Source of the DNA: Gymnothorax reevesii
Taxonomy: Eukaryota > Chordata > Actinopteri > Anguilliformes > Muraenidae
NCBI GenBank assembly: GCA_029721435.1
Contig: CM056586.1
Span: forward strand, 71,653,607 to 71,717,606
Direction of reading: 5' to 3'
DNA: 64,000 nucleotides
The translations under genes and the position numbers were made by a program. Below are positions 34,550-46,879 of the stretch, in pieces; the stretch's first letter is position 1; the number at the start of each line of letters is the position of its first letter. The notes under the pieces are model-generated. The model ran no database searches, was not told the origin of the DNA, and worked only from the letters and a program-made list of their open reading frames with translations.

Positions 34550-34919
34550 CTGCTTTTCTCTTATTTTTGTTTTTCATCACTCCATCCTCCATTTAACTTC
34601 ATTGATTTACAAAGTCTTGCAACTTTCCAACTAGACCCTTCAAATTTGCTTCACACTTAAGACTTTCCAAAAGGATGGATGTTGATGTTTCTATTCCCCA
34701 CCGTACTCATACCTGCTGATGCTCAGAGTATTCTTGTCCTTTTTTCATCACTCCATCCCACATTTTGCCAAAATGGACAATGCCTGGTCTTTTATTACTT
34801 GATTTGATTCAATTGTCACAGAGTTAGGGATTGGGTCATTGGACTTAGGACAAGATCATATGTTAGATGATAAAGCCCACCCCCTTTCCTGATTAGTCGG
34901 TATTTACTCCACCCAGTAT

Positions 34920-35944
34920 ATCCTATCATCCACCTTGAAAAAGCCTTGCAACCACCTTCTATACCCTTGCAACCACCAAGAAACACCCATGGAACCATCC
35001 TGTGCACCCCAGCAACTGCCTTGAAACATTGCAAGTAACCACCTAAAAACAATCCAGAAATCAATGTTTAAGCCATAGCAACCACCGAGAAACACCATAA
35101 GAACTACCTTATACATCTTAGCAACCTCCTTGAAACAGCCGAGCAAGCAGCTTGTACACCTTAGCAACCACCGTGTGCATCATATTAACCTCCTAGAAAC
35201 ACCCCAGCAACCAACCTGTACACTCGAGACACCACCTAGAAGCAGCAAAGGAACCAAATTTTACAGCCTAACAACCACCACGGAACACCCAATAAACCAC
35301 CATGTGTATCTTAGCAACCACCTGCAACCAGCCAAGCGACCACATTGTACACCCTAGAACCCACCATGAAACAGCCTAGCAACCACCCTGTAAATGCTAG
35401 CAACCAGTTAGAAGCAGCCTAGCAAGCACCTTATACACCCAAGCAACCACCTAGAAGCAACTTAGAAACCACCCTGTACACCTAAGCAACTGCCTATAAA
35501 CAGCCTAACAACCACATAGAGGTAGCTTAGTAACCACCCTGTAAACCCTAGCAACTATCATGTATGTCTTAGGACTCACTGTGTATACTCAAGCAACCAC
35601 ATAAAAACAACCAAGCAGCCATCTTGCACACCCTAGCAACCACCCTGTATACACTGACAATTGCGAAGTAACAACCTAAGCAACTAGCAGCTACCTGAAA
35701 ACACTATGTAAACCCTAGCAACTGCTATGTAAACCCTAGCAAACACCTCACCAACCATCCTCTATGCCCTTGCAACCACTGTTTACACCATAGAAACCAC
35801 CAAAAACAGCATATTAACCATCTAGAAACAGCTTAGCAATCACACTGTGCATCCTTGCAACCACACAGAAGCAGCCCCGCAACCAATCTGTACACCTAAG
35901 AAATCATCTAGAAGCAGCCTTGGTACCCCAAAAAACACCCTAGC
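34920..35944. repeat. Degenerate AGCAACCACC minisatellite, about 1 kb
   Basis: The phrase AGCAACCACC, or close variants (AGCAACTGCC, TGCAACCACC), recurs about every 25-40 bp. It alternates with TAGAAACAGCC and CCTGTACACCCTAGC segments. Units are strongly diverged, with no fixed period. One strand is very poor in G. Frames through it on both strands are repeat artefacts. It abuts the ATCT run at its right end. GCAACC resembles half of an RFX X-box, but no full X-box spacing is consistently kept. Confidence 0.8.

Positions 35945-36010
<66 letters not shown>
35945..36010. repeat. (ATCT)n microsatellite
   Basis: About 16 uninterrupted ATCT (GATA on the other strand) units at the right edge of the AGCAACC minisatellite. 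Confidence 0.95.
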
Positions 36011-37050
36011 ATGTCTGTCAGCTGTCATTTCCATATTATTAGAAACAATACAAAGTTCCTTTTATACTTCTGAATAATAAAAAAAAAACAGTTTCCATCT
36101 CATATTCAGACCTGCGGTACATTAAAACCTACCAGGTTATTTTGATATTGTTTCTTTCAATGTCCAGGCGCTTTCTTTACAAGCAGGTTTACTGTATGTC
36201 AGCAGCAGGTTTTATAGTCTTGGAGTTGATTTTCAGTGTAACCATCCCTCAAAGATGTACGGAATTATTGCAGCTTACAAAGAACACTGGCCCACGTAAA
36301 TTCCCATATCATACCAGGGTTTGTCTGGCGATATATCAGATGCTGAACAAAGAAAATAAATTTCCGTATGTCAGGGTGGAGATTAGTCATTTCCAGCACC
36401 CATTGAGGTGATCCTGAGCAGCAGATCAAACCACCTTTTATGCTCTTCCGTCAGTGGTACAGGAACACACTAATCGCACATTAATTATTAAGAGGAAGGA
36501 GCACTAACTCATTACTGGGCACTGCAGATAAGGAGAAACCGCTACAGAAAAGCAGAGATGCTATCAAAGCCCTACGCACTCCACCCTGGAGAATCACAGA
36601 AAATCCTATGAATAAATTGGTTTAATCCAAAACTAATCGTCTCAGCACTACAAAGCATGCCGTCTAATTATGGCATGAAAGGTCCCCCCCCAGACTGACC
36701 GAAATTCTTAAAATAATTTAGGTTTCAAGCTGAGGACAGTCATAAGAAAAGTTCCAGCAGATTTTAATCTGGTCAGCAGTGCAAAGTCATTGCGATAATG
36801 CTGGTAGACCTGAGGGACAAAAAACACAAAATGTCCCTTCCGGAAAAATCCCTTGGCATGCTTAATATGACATATAGCTCAACAAATTAATAAGCTTGAC
36901 AGTACTTAGGGAAAAGAAGCTAATGAATTTGATTAGTTGAGCATCTTGATGACACTGCAGATGATGAGGGTGGAGCAAAAAGGAAATGGTTCAAGAGAGG
37001 GAGGGAGGAGGCAGGAAGTAATTACTGTACTGTAAATACTGTTCTACAGG

Positions 37051-37051
<1 letters not shown>
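36011..37051. other. No recognisable gene or repeat
   Basis: Single-copy sequence. The frame at 36142-36411 has no recognisable domain. Confidence 0.4.

Positions 37052-37090
<39 letters not shown>
37052..37090. repeat. (TC)n microsatellite
   Basis: A TC dinucleotide run of about 39 bases. The sequence from 37091 to 38272 has no feature I can name apart from a C-run near 37984. Confidence 0.95.
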
Positions 37091-37094
<4 letters not shown>

Positions 37095-38272
37095 CATCAT
37101 GCCCTCCAACACTGTGTGTGTGGAGCTGCTCACAATCAAACCATAAATCCAGGACATTCCTGTGCCAATCCAGCCTGGTTGTCCATATAAAGCACAATCA
37201 GTTACACTGAAATGAAAAATAATAAAAAAATTATCATCAGTATTGTTTGTGTTAGACGTGAAACAGTTAAGGCATAGATGGTAACGCCTTTCGGTGCACA
37301 CACTGCACTGATACAAGGGGCCATGTCACACAAACACAAGTCAGCGCAAAGAAACTCATGATCATGACACACAAACACACACTAGATTTTAGACCTGCAG
37401 TAAGATTTTTTTTTCTCATTACTTGTATATGAGTTCTTCTATTTACATAAGCACACACGCCTAATCAGCTGACCATGCATATTTCTGAAGATTCTTCCAC
37501 TGCTATTACTGCTTCAGTTTCAACTAGCGACTAAATGAGAGGCGAGAGAAAGATAAATTCCTGGGATCTACTAGGCTGAGGGCCGGAAAAATCAATGTTT
37601 TATCAATGCGAGCATAATAATGAAGGCGCTGCAGGCTTGGCCCTACAAATCACCAGCAGGTTTAGCTCCTTTGATGCTCATGTTACCCAGGGCCCTTCGC
37701 GAGGAAATAAATGAAGAACTAACCCAAAGATGTAGACAGAAACTCCGGTTCTTAATTAAGTCAAATGTGGATTGAATTATAGAATCTGTTTGCACCTCTG
37801 CAACAATAAAAACCTGAGAACAATTCTGAAAATTTGCCTGCCTTTGGGGATAAATTGTGGATGCGTGAAATGGGTATGAATTGTTATTTACATTTCCTCA
37901 AAAATAAATAGGTGGTCGAACAGTGATCTACTGGGCCTGCCGATTTACAGATTAACGACTCGCCAATTTAATCTATTTTCCTGCCCCCCCCCCCGCATGA
38001 CCACTGAGAGGCTTAAAGAATCAACAAAACAAAATAAAATCAGAACATCAGCTGTGATAATCGGATCATGGGTACAAGATTACAGGGTTACTGAAAGGTA
38101 CGCAAACAGGGTGCAGCCTGGACTGGCAGTGACAGAGAGAGATATGAGGAAATATGCCTTCAGATAATAAGAAAATCTCCCAAATATCCAAACTCAGCAA
38201 GCTGAAAAAGCCAATGGACCCACACTGTTACCAAAGTAGCATAGACAGCATCTGGTAAGTAGACAAGCAGGT

Positions 38273-39015
38273 GCACTCTCAGAAATAGGGGTACAGCAGG
38301 AGTCCATTTATGTTCCCCAAGGTACATTCAGCACTTATGTTCCCTTTAGGGCTAATTATAGGACCTCAAGGTACCTGTGTGAACCTCTGTAGGGTCTAAA
38401 GGGTAATTTAATGTTCCAAAACAAATGAAAATCCAATCTAAGGTACAACAGCAGTACCTTTCAGGGTACTGCCCCAGTGAAAAGCCTTGGTTGTACCCTC
38501 AAAGGTACTGCTGTTGTTCCTTAGAAGTGGATTTTTATTTGTTTTGGAACATAAAAGTACCTTTTAGACCCTACAAAGGTTCACACAGGTACCTTGAGTT
38601 GCAATAATTAGCCCTAAAGCAGAGGTGGGCAGCGAGGGCCATATCTGTCCCTGGTTTTCACACCAACGTCTGGCCTTTAATTAGTTGATTGTCTCAATTA
38701 GCCAAACCATTTATGAAATCTGACGTTTCATGTGCATTTCTTCAAATTATCATGAAACTACAAAGACTAGTCTTGTCTCCCTTCATAAAACATTTTCCTT
38801 TGATCGTATCATTGCGAAAATCTGTATATATGTGCATGCAATCAATTAACTCAATTAGTCAGGGTAATTTATAGGAATAAAAACATACACATCTGCATAC
38901 ACACCGGCCCTCCAGGACCGTGATTGCCCACCCCTGCCCTAAAGGGAACATAAGTGCAGAATGTACCTTGGGAAACAGAAATGGACTCCTGCTGTACCCC
39001 GATTTCTGAGAGTGC
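38273..39015. mobile_element. Foldback element with GCACTCTCAGAAAT ends, split by an hAT insertion
   Basis: The left end GCACTCTCAGAAATAGGGGT and the right end, reverse-complemented GCACTCTCAGAAATCGGGGT, differ at one base. Pairing then continues through ACAGCAGGAGTCCATTT and beyond. The inner part is also palindromic (AGGTACAACAGCAGTACCTT near 38440 against AAAGGTACTGCTGTTGTTCC near 38505). Without the nested insert the element is about 420 bp, nearly all palindrome. It has no coding capacity. CACTCTCAGAAA-type ends are common in fish, but I cannot fix the superfamily. Confidence 0.75.
38620..38936. mobile_element. hAT-family MITE, 317 bp, with exact 8-bp target duplication
   Basis: The termini are CAGAGGTGGGCAG and, reverse-complemented from the right, CAGGGGTGGGCAA. 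The 8-bp flanks at 38612-38619 and 38937-38944 are identical (CCCTAAAG). An 8-bp duplication with CAG-GGTGGGCA ends is diagnostic of hAT transposons. The inside holds inverted AATTAGTTGATTG / CAATCAATTAA phrases and no transposase. It inserted into one arm of the foldback element at 38273-39015 and is therefore the younger of the two. Confidence 0.85.
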
Positions 39016-40302
39016 GTGTGTCTGACTTTTCGGGGTGCGGTACCAGCTGCACTTACCAACAGGGCACCCCTGTCGAAGAGTGCACTCGCACACAAACTTA
39101 AGCTCACAGACTCCCGTTCTTTCCCTCTAGTACCCAGTGTAGGACACAGGCTAAACAACGCAAACATTTACATTGCTGCATCTCATAAACACTCTGATAT
39201 TCCAGCTAGATTCAGCTGAGTAAATATTTTTTCTCTGTTTTTTTTTTCTCTCATGTGCAGTAAGCCTAGCTTTTCTACCCGAGATTATGAGAGACTCTGG
39301 TTCAGAGGCGTTCAGAAGCACCACAGCATGAAATTGGTCCAATTAGAGCCACTCCAAGTGATGCGGGGAGGTGAACACCGCAGGGGTTTAATGCTTGTAT
39401 AAATGTTAGAAGTATTATCACAGATTGTAGGGTCAGGAGACACTGCAGTGCTTTATATCTCTTACACGACCATCCCCAACGTTGCATAGCTTAATGAAAT
39501 ATCCGCAGGATCACAGACGCATACGAAGGCCGTGCGGGCGCAGCTATCAGCCATCAAACTAGTCGCTGGGTTGGCGAGTGAACTCTTCTGCAGCGTTTCA
39601 TATATTAGCTTTCTTTGTTTACTCAACTGCATCACAAAAATTCTGCTCTCTGGTATCTAGAGATGAAAAATTTCCCTGCAGTTATTTTCTCATGAACAGT
39701 TGAAACCTAAGGACAAATAACCTCAAAGTATCATCCTTGCCTCGTTCAATATTATTCTCAATCAACAGGAACTCAATACTGTGGGCCCCCGAACAAAGGA
39801 TCATGGAGCCCACCTAATGATAAAACTGGGGTGAGTGTACTCACCGATTCTGACCCAAAGCAAATATCAGCTTCGGGATATAAAGGCAGACGGAGCCGAC
39901 TCTGCTTGGAAGAGGGGGTTTACATATATCTGTCCAAATGTCAGGAAGGTCAGTGCACTTCTTTACCGGTCTAACCCACGGGGACCGCATTCTCTTGCGT
40001 CCTCCAATTTTTGTTTGCCATTATCATCTTACCATGTCAGTGCATTACAAACCACTGAGGTGGCAGCAGTAACCGCAGCCTTAACCAGCCAGCTCCCCTA
40101 ATGCGTAATTTTGTGTACACACCAAAATATATCCATCTTTGACCGAAGTGCAACATTTTTTCAGAACACTTCCAATGGCGTGATGAAAGTGAATCTCCCA
40201 ATGGGACAGTGACAGGTTTGAACTGACTGCTCTTTCAAAATGAGTCAGTTGTGAAAAGGTCTCTTCAGTCTCAAACATGAAAAACAACACAAACACTAAT
40301 AA
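39016..40302. other. No recognisable gene or repeat
   Basis: Single-copy sequence. Overlapping short frames have no recognisable domain. Confidence 0.4.
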
Positions 40303-40471
40303 TATATGAAGAGTTGAGATGCAAAACCCACGAAGTCCAGTCAACCTCCTTTTTTTTTAAATTTAGTTTTTTTTTTACTCAGTATATTATGCTGATTTAA
40401 AAAAAAAACGCAATTTAAAACAAAAGCGGTTGAGTGGACTTTGTGGGTTTTGCATTCCAACTCTTCATATG
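40303..40471. mobile_element. Foldback MITE with 42-bp arms
   Basis: The arms at 40305-40346 and 40428-40469 match at 38 of 42 positions as reverse complements. They contain GAAGAGTTG, ATGCAAAACCCAC and AAGTCCA. The 80-nt spacer is made of T-runs and A-runs, which can themselves pair. The phrase ATGCAAAACCCAC is familiar from dispersed fish MITEs. No target duplication is evident beyond AT-rich flanks. Confidence 0.7.
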
Positions 40472-40609
40472 CAGATATATACAGGCGTGGAGAAATTATC
40501 ACTTTTTTTCGAGCTCAGTATCCGAAGCACAATTACAAAATAATTTATGCTGGTGATTTCTGTTAATTTTAATGCTAATCAGCAGTGTTCGTCTGCATAA
40601 AAGATGTCA

Positions 40610-43160
40610 ACCCAGCACCACTTTATTTATTTATTTTCATTCATTTTACCTCCATTTAAACTGGGAAACCCATTAAGACCCAGGTTTGCGATTATGCCCT
40701 GGTGACAGTCATAATCACATCATCAAAAAACATAAACAATGTACAGTAATATAAAAAATACAATCCTCATACATTTAATACATTGAACTGTTAATTTTAT
40801 TGCAACATAATTTAAAACACACAGGCCTCAAATTCCAAATTTTTTTATCACATTTTGGAATTTCTCCAAAGAGATTGAGGCATCCAGTTTTAAAGTCTCT
40901 TGAAAACTACTCCATGCCCCTGAAACTCAGGAAATAAACACAGTTTTTCAAGCTCGGTGTCGACTTGAGGGCCCTCAGGAACTAACCAATCTTGAGACCT
41001 TGCCTGGTAATGACAAGAGCGGCGTGTGATGAAGGATGTTAGGTAATTGGTAATGTCTGTAAGATGGGCTTATAAACAAATGTCAGCCAGTGCTGCATTC
41101 CCCTATTGTCTAGGGACAGCCAGCCCATTACAGAGTAAGATGATGCATTTGAAAATGATGCCCAGTAATAAAGCTGTGGTCCGTGATGGACAGTGTCAAT
41201 CTGTTTCAAGGTGGTAGGCGCGGCGAGCTTATAGCACCATTATCAAGTACTGACAGAAAAGTTGACTGAACTAAAAGCTTCAAATTATCACCTGAGAAAC
41301 ATGATCTGTTTCCATAAGAAAAACTCCAGTTTTTTTTGTTAGTGCATCATTGGTTGATCGAAAATTATTTTGCCCCCCCCCCCCCTCCCATTTAAAAAAT
41401 ACTCACGGGATCAAATTTTGTTAGTTTGTGCATACTAATGCACCCACTGGCAGCAATATACTGCTAAAATATGAGGGCATCCCAAAGGTTTATGTATTAG
41501 GAAAAGATTTGCATAAATTATTTGATTGTGTCTCTGTCTCAAGCAAAATAAATAGCCAAACATACAATAGCTTACCTAAATCTTACACTACAGATGAGCG
41601 GGCTAACCATTAAATGAAAATACACGTAAACAACTGTTGTTAATCTTATTAACATTTATTATGACCCACAACAATGTCAAAGAATATATAAAACGCTTCA
41701 TGATTTATTAGCTAATTAATTACACAATAGTATGTTGTATTGTTGCTCATATTACTTTTTATTTTATTAGCTAGCTAGCCTAGGGTCAGATGAGCTATCA
41801 CTAGCAATACAATAACGGCTGCACAAATCACAGACATGGAAATCTCAACGACTAACTAGCTTGGTTTCTGTGCGGCCTAACATCCCATGTAGTTCCCCTT
41901 CAGACAACTGTTTTTCCACTTTGAGTTTTTCGAAGAAGAACCCATATTTGGCACTTTCAGACCCGTCCCAATTTAATAAGAAATTTCAGATATTTTTTCA
42001 TCATTTAAGGCATTTGTGTACATCTAAGATCTCCAAATCAGTGTGTACTTGAACTTTGATAGCACTGTGGCATGCCCAGGTAACATTAATGGTCGGTTAA
42101 TGTCAGCGTACCAACAGCCACTTGCTGTCTGTGGTTTTTCAACTGTTTTACTGCTGCAGATCGCATGAGAACACAAAAATAAGAATCTAATTTGGGCAGC
42201 TTAACCCTAGCTGCCTCTTCTTCTCAACTTTCTCTTTTCTTTTATTCTTGTGTTCATTCTTTGATGCCTGCATTTTCAGTGGAATCACAGAGAAAGGCTG
42301 GCTTATCAAAATAACCTACAAGGATAATTGATTTGTCATCATATTTTCAATAAATCTCTACAAAAGGAAGGAGGAAGAGGAAAATTTTCCATAGTATTGA
42401 CAGAAAATATGCAGCGAAACCACCATCCATTTCAATCAAAAAAATTTGATTATTTAGGTCTAATGTAGGCCTTAACATTTTCACATGGATATTAAACAGA
42501 GACTGATTAAGAACTTAATGCTTGTTCCCATGAAGCTAATTTGTTTGGCTTGGATGCTGTTTGTAATAAAGGATATTTTACTAGGTATTGTTTAATGTAA
42601 AACAATCTCACTTTGATTTTAAAAATGACTCTGCAATGGGAAGACCTCATTGACTTTGGGCTGGAACAGTGATATCTCCACCATCTCCAACAGGCTCCCA
42701 TCACCCGCAGGCCTGGGTTTAACAACACTCCAAGTATTTGTGCTACAGTCCCAAGGTTCTTATAGACTAGTACTTGCTCAGTTTCAGAGCCATCTAAAGA
42801 GCAGATTTTCATTTACTTTCCCTCAATGAATGAGATCTAGAGATCTGTATACAATTTGTTTTTGCTGCATTTAAAACAAGTTTAAGGAAGGTATCAAAAG
42901 CTGTCTGTGAGACAGGTTGGTTCACCCAATGAAGAAGCAGAAGTATAAAGCACTGGATCATGATCATAAAAATGTACCTTTAACCTATTTTCAAAGACCA
43001 AGTTATTAATGTACTTATAATTAAGTTTAAAAAAAGTATGTCCTAAAATTGAGCCCTGTGGCACACCCGTAGTGACGAGAAGTGGATTGAGTATAGTCAA
43101 AAACAATTGCTGGTTTTCAATGAAGTGACACAGACCTTGAAAATGTTTGCTATCCATCAT
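40610..43160 (-). mobile_element. Old Jockey-superfamily LINE, minus strand, interrupted
   Basis: On the minus strand 43160-42894 gives [20 protein letters not shown] (motif B) and HFYDHDPVLYTSASS, where the catalytic YADD has become YDHD. Around 42800-42740 the frame reads ETEQVLVYKNLG, the strand after the palm. The C-terminus reappears at about 41060-40845 (RSQDWLVPEGPQV, then AWSSFQETLKLDASISLEKF), followed by a tail whose complement has repeated AAATA units near 40625-40640. Order and orientation fit one element, but 41340-42400 does not look like LINE and may be a later insertion; a C-run at about 41372-41386 lies there. Many stops; inactive. Confidence 0.65.
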
Positions 43161-45560
43161 GATTGTGCCCCTCTAGCGTGAATAATCAGTCGTCACTTAC
43201 AAAATGTAAAGTCAGTTCTCAATATTGTGGTCAACTCTGGGAGCAAAAGAAGTAAACAAGAAATAAACTTCGGTTCTATAACGAAGATTATGAATGATCA
43301 AGAGCTAGAATTAACAAGGGAGAGAAGAAATCAATGGACTTCAGTAAAGTCGATGCTGAAGCTGTGCAAATTCTTACAAGAAAGTTTTTCACAGTTATCA
43401 AGTCATTTTAAGGAAGTCCGCTGCCATGTAGGATGAGCAAAATATTGATGAAACACTGAATACTGAGAAATTGTTTTTGACTGAGCTATATTTTAATTGA
43501 TCTTTCCAGGCACTGAAGCCTCAAATCCAGAAACTTCTCAGTTGTAGCTACAATTCCAAAGTTTAGTGGCTGCTAAACAGATCGGTCATTTAACTCCTGA
43601 CTAGTTTGTATAATTTATATAATATTATCTTATATAAATTATAATATAATTATATATTATTATATATATAATTTTGGCCTCAAACATGAAAAACAAACAA
43701 ATCAAGCACAAGGTAATTGTTTAATTGTTTACTGGCTCACCTGGGTGAATACTCTTTCCTGATTGGTTGGCAGGCATGAAATAAAACCGTGGAACCAGAT
43801 AGGTAGTTCAGCTACAGTGGTTTCAACGTTCAAAATTCATCCACAAGCCAACCTGTGACGTTAGAGCACTGGCATTTGGCTGGGCATAACAGACGCCTAC
43901 TAATTTATCTCCAGTAATTTTGGTGACGTCAGATAAGTTGCGTCCCGTGGGGCGGTTAACAATAGGTACTCCATCGATAATGACCGTAAATATTAAAGCA
44001 ACGAAGTAATCATACTTTATTCATTTAACAATAGTAATGTAATGGTGATGGAAGTTTGGAGACCAAACGCAACGACTATCCAGAGCAAAAAGCTGGCGAT
44101 AGAGAGAAGCCCGAACAGAAGGGAAATAGAAAAATAAAACCCTCACAGCTCAGTTATCCAGTTTAGCCATCAAGAGGCTGGTGCTGAGGGAGGCGAGAGT
44201 CCGCAGACAGGGTGGAAGAAAACTAGCTTTGCTCGAAGCAAAATAACGGCGGAAGAAAAGGAGACGAACTAGAAAGAAACTTCTGAAAGTTCTTTCTCAG
44301 ATTACTCTAAATGTAAACGCAAAATAGTACACAAAATTCCTAGAGTAGTTCTTTCCTGGCTTTCGTGAACTCTAAAGATCAATGTCGTCCCCAACACAGA
44401 GGAAGCCCTACACAAAACACAGAGTTTCCAAAAACCATGACAAGTCATAGTGTACAGTCACAAAGGGAGCTAACGTGTCCACTTCATGTATCGGCAACTG
44501 TTTGCTAGCTATGTGCTACGACAACAGACTGATTTCAGCTCACTGGCTCTGGTAACCATCATAAGTTCATAGTAACTGCGGGTAATAAGTTAACTACAGT
44601 CTGCATAATCGCGCATAATGTTGTTGTAATGCATTATCTCAGTTTCACCTGGAATCTGTTACCAAATCATTGGCCAGTAAAAGGATGTTAGCATCAGTGG
44701 CATCTATAGAACAGATAACTCATGGGGCCCAAACCATACCTTTATGTCAATGATTATTCCTGGTTTATACTCACTGATTTTCCATTATTAACACGTTTTC
44801 CAATTATGACGATAATCCTCTGGTATTCGAAGTTACGGTTTCTCTCTCCATGTGATCTATTGATGACTCAATAATGGGTGAAATTCAGATCAGAAAAATT
44901 TATTTAGGCTACTCAAAAATAAGCCAATGCTTTGTGAAAGTTAAACTGCTTTGAAACGTCTGCGCTACCGTTTCCATACATCAAGTGATTTAACTTTCGT
45001 TTTTTGATCCTTTTGTTTGAATGAAATAAAAGACCATTTAGGCTCGCAAGGAGGTTTCATGTCGCGATTGCAACTATTAACGCAAATTCAACAAATCCAC
45101 ACAAATTTTTTGCGGACAAAAAAATATATCAAGACATTGCAACTTTCATTGCCAGTTTATGAGAAAGTACCGCAAAATCAGGCAAAAAATCAATAAAACA
45201 ATAAAAAAGCCAGGAAAATCCTGGAAGGATTGTCAATTATGAGAATAATTAAGTGCAAGTAATAATTTTTTTAAAGGGATGCTCTGGGCCCCACCAATCT
45301 TCAGTCCTAGAGACACCCCTGGTTAGCGAGCGTGAAAAATTATTTCTCCATGAAGGTAAGCTGAACTAAGGGGGTGTGGCTCAGGGAGCAGTTTCAGGAG
45401 AGGTATTTGTCACAGGTGTAGCGTGTTGACTAATTACCCTCCCCTTTTTATCTGCAGTAGCGTGCTGGAGTCTGTGTGCCACACACCACCTACAAGCCTG
45501 GAAGCTTCCAGAGCGCGGGCTCAGGGAAGAAAGAACAAACCCATAAGCTGCCCATAAACT
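43161..45560. other. No recognisable gene; AT-palindromic patch near 43610-43675
   Basis: The patch at 43610-43675 is composed of TATAATATTATAT-type sequence and could extrude as a cruciform. Elsewhere I see no domain, splice-framed exon or transposon terminus. The end of a decayed element may lie near 45280-45322 (GACACCCCTGG), but no partner end was found. Confidence 0.4.
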
Positions 45561-46054
45561 CGATGCCAAAGAAAGATCTACTGTATACAAGGCTTAGATA
45601 CGCAGCATCATGGAGTCTGCTTCTGTCTGCTGGATGGGTGCTTCTACCACCTCACTTAAGCTTCTACACTCCATCCAGAGAAAAGCGCTACACATCACTG
45701 GTGTGAACAAACAACAGGCCAGACTTGAACTTACAGTAACATACCATCCCTTCACCATAGACGTCAGGTGGCACCACAGCTTTGCTCGACAAGATGCACA
45801 CTAACTTGTGTCCTACAGACCTGAAGAGGGTGCAACCCCAGCCATATACCATCAGTCGCACAACCTGCACCAACCTAGCCATGCCAAGTCATGCACTAGA
45901 GGAACCAGTATCAAGAACCCACTCCACAGGCAGGACATTTATTCGCACAGCAGTTTGCACCTGGAATGAGCTTCCTGCCAGCAATGTGGGAAACATCACG
46001 GACAACGGCCAGCAGTCCTTCAAAACAAGAGCTCATAAATACTTTCTACAGTGA
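45560..46054 (+). mobile_element. LINE reverse-transcriptase C-terminal remnant, different lineage
   Basis: A frame from about 45605 reads IMESASVCWMGASTTSLKLL, then HSIQRKALHITGVNKQQARL. A shifted frame gives KMHTNLCPTDLKRVQP, later ALEEPVSRTHSTGRTFIRTA and VCTWNELPASNVGN, ending SFKTRAHKYFLQ with a stop at 46052-46054. The L-xIQRKALRIIG and SFK-R-HKYL patterns are typical of the region after the polymerase in non-LTR retrotransposons. It is unlike the two other LINEs in this window, so it is a separate lineage. At least one frameshift (near 45780) separates the parts. Upstream polymerase motifs are absent. Confidence 0.6.
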
Positions 46055-46314
46055 TATCAGTGATACTCTTGGAAGCTGTGAGCCACTGATTGGGCACTGA
46101 CTTCGTGTACTCCTATAGTGCTTACCATTAAGATCAGTGGCTAATGCTCACAATCGCATATTGCAACCAAAAAAAAAAAACCCTGAAGCGCCTGATAGCG
46201 TTGCCTTACCTTGTGTGTGTCACAGAGATTTAATAACCAGAGAAATTGCTCTTTGTGCAGCTGTTTTTACTGAGAGAACCCACCAAGAAACAAGGGACTT
46301 TGTCGCACATGGCT

Positions 46315-46398
46315 AATTGAAGCACTGATTACTAAAACCCCACAAGTCAAGTCAAGTCAAGTGTGACTTATGGGGTTTTAGTAATAGGTGCTTCAATT
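46315..46398. repeat. Stem-loop with 35-bp arms and an AAGTC-repeat loop
   Basis: The arms at 46315-46349 and 46364-46398 match at 32 of 35 positions as reverse complements (AATTGAAGCAC and ATTACTAAAACCCCA are shared). The 14-nt loop is part of an AAGTC tandem repeat. The total span is 84 nt, the size of a pre-miRNA. It could equally be a tiny foldback element. Confidence 0.65.
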
Positions 46399-46531
46399 GT
46401 TGAAATTTAGGGTTTCAGTTACAGTTAGGCTTTGGTTCGGGTCAGGCATAGTTTGGCGATGGTTATGGTTCAGCCAAGGCTGTGTAGAATCAATAAGAGT
46501 TCATACAATGTTCTTGCAAGTACAGCCATGC

Positions 46532-46534
46532 GAA

Positions 46535-46585
<51 letters not shown>

Positions 46586-46612
46586 GCGTGTTTGTGTGTG
46601 CATGCATGTGTA
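46532..46612. repeat. (GT)n microsatellite
   Basis: About 49 bases of GT, then a degenerate GCGTGTGCGTG / GTGCATGCATG tail. Confidence 0.95.
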
Positions 46613-46879
46613 TGTGTAATATTTCATATTATTAGGCCCTGGTAATACATCCATGCAGACAGCCATTTCCTGTGAAGAAGAGGAGAGGTTTGGTTTTTTT
46701 TTTTCTGAATAAGAACTGCAGTTGGCAGGGGCCTCTAATCAGCCCAAAAAACCGCTTTAATTACTGAGAAAATTTGCACGATCTCCGGTAATTTGCATCA
46801 TACAGCAAAGTTCTAAAAGGTAACACTTGTTTAATTGCTCCTGCTCTTCAACAAAAGCGGCTTTTGTGGGGAAAAAGAC

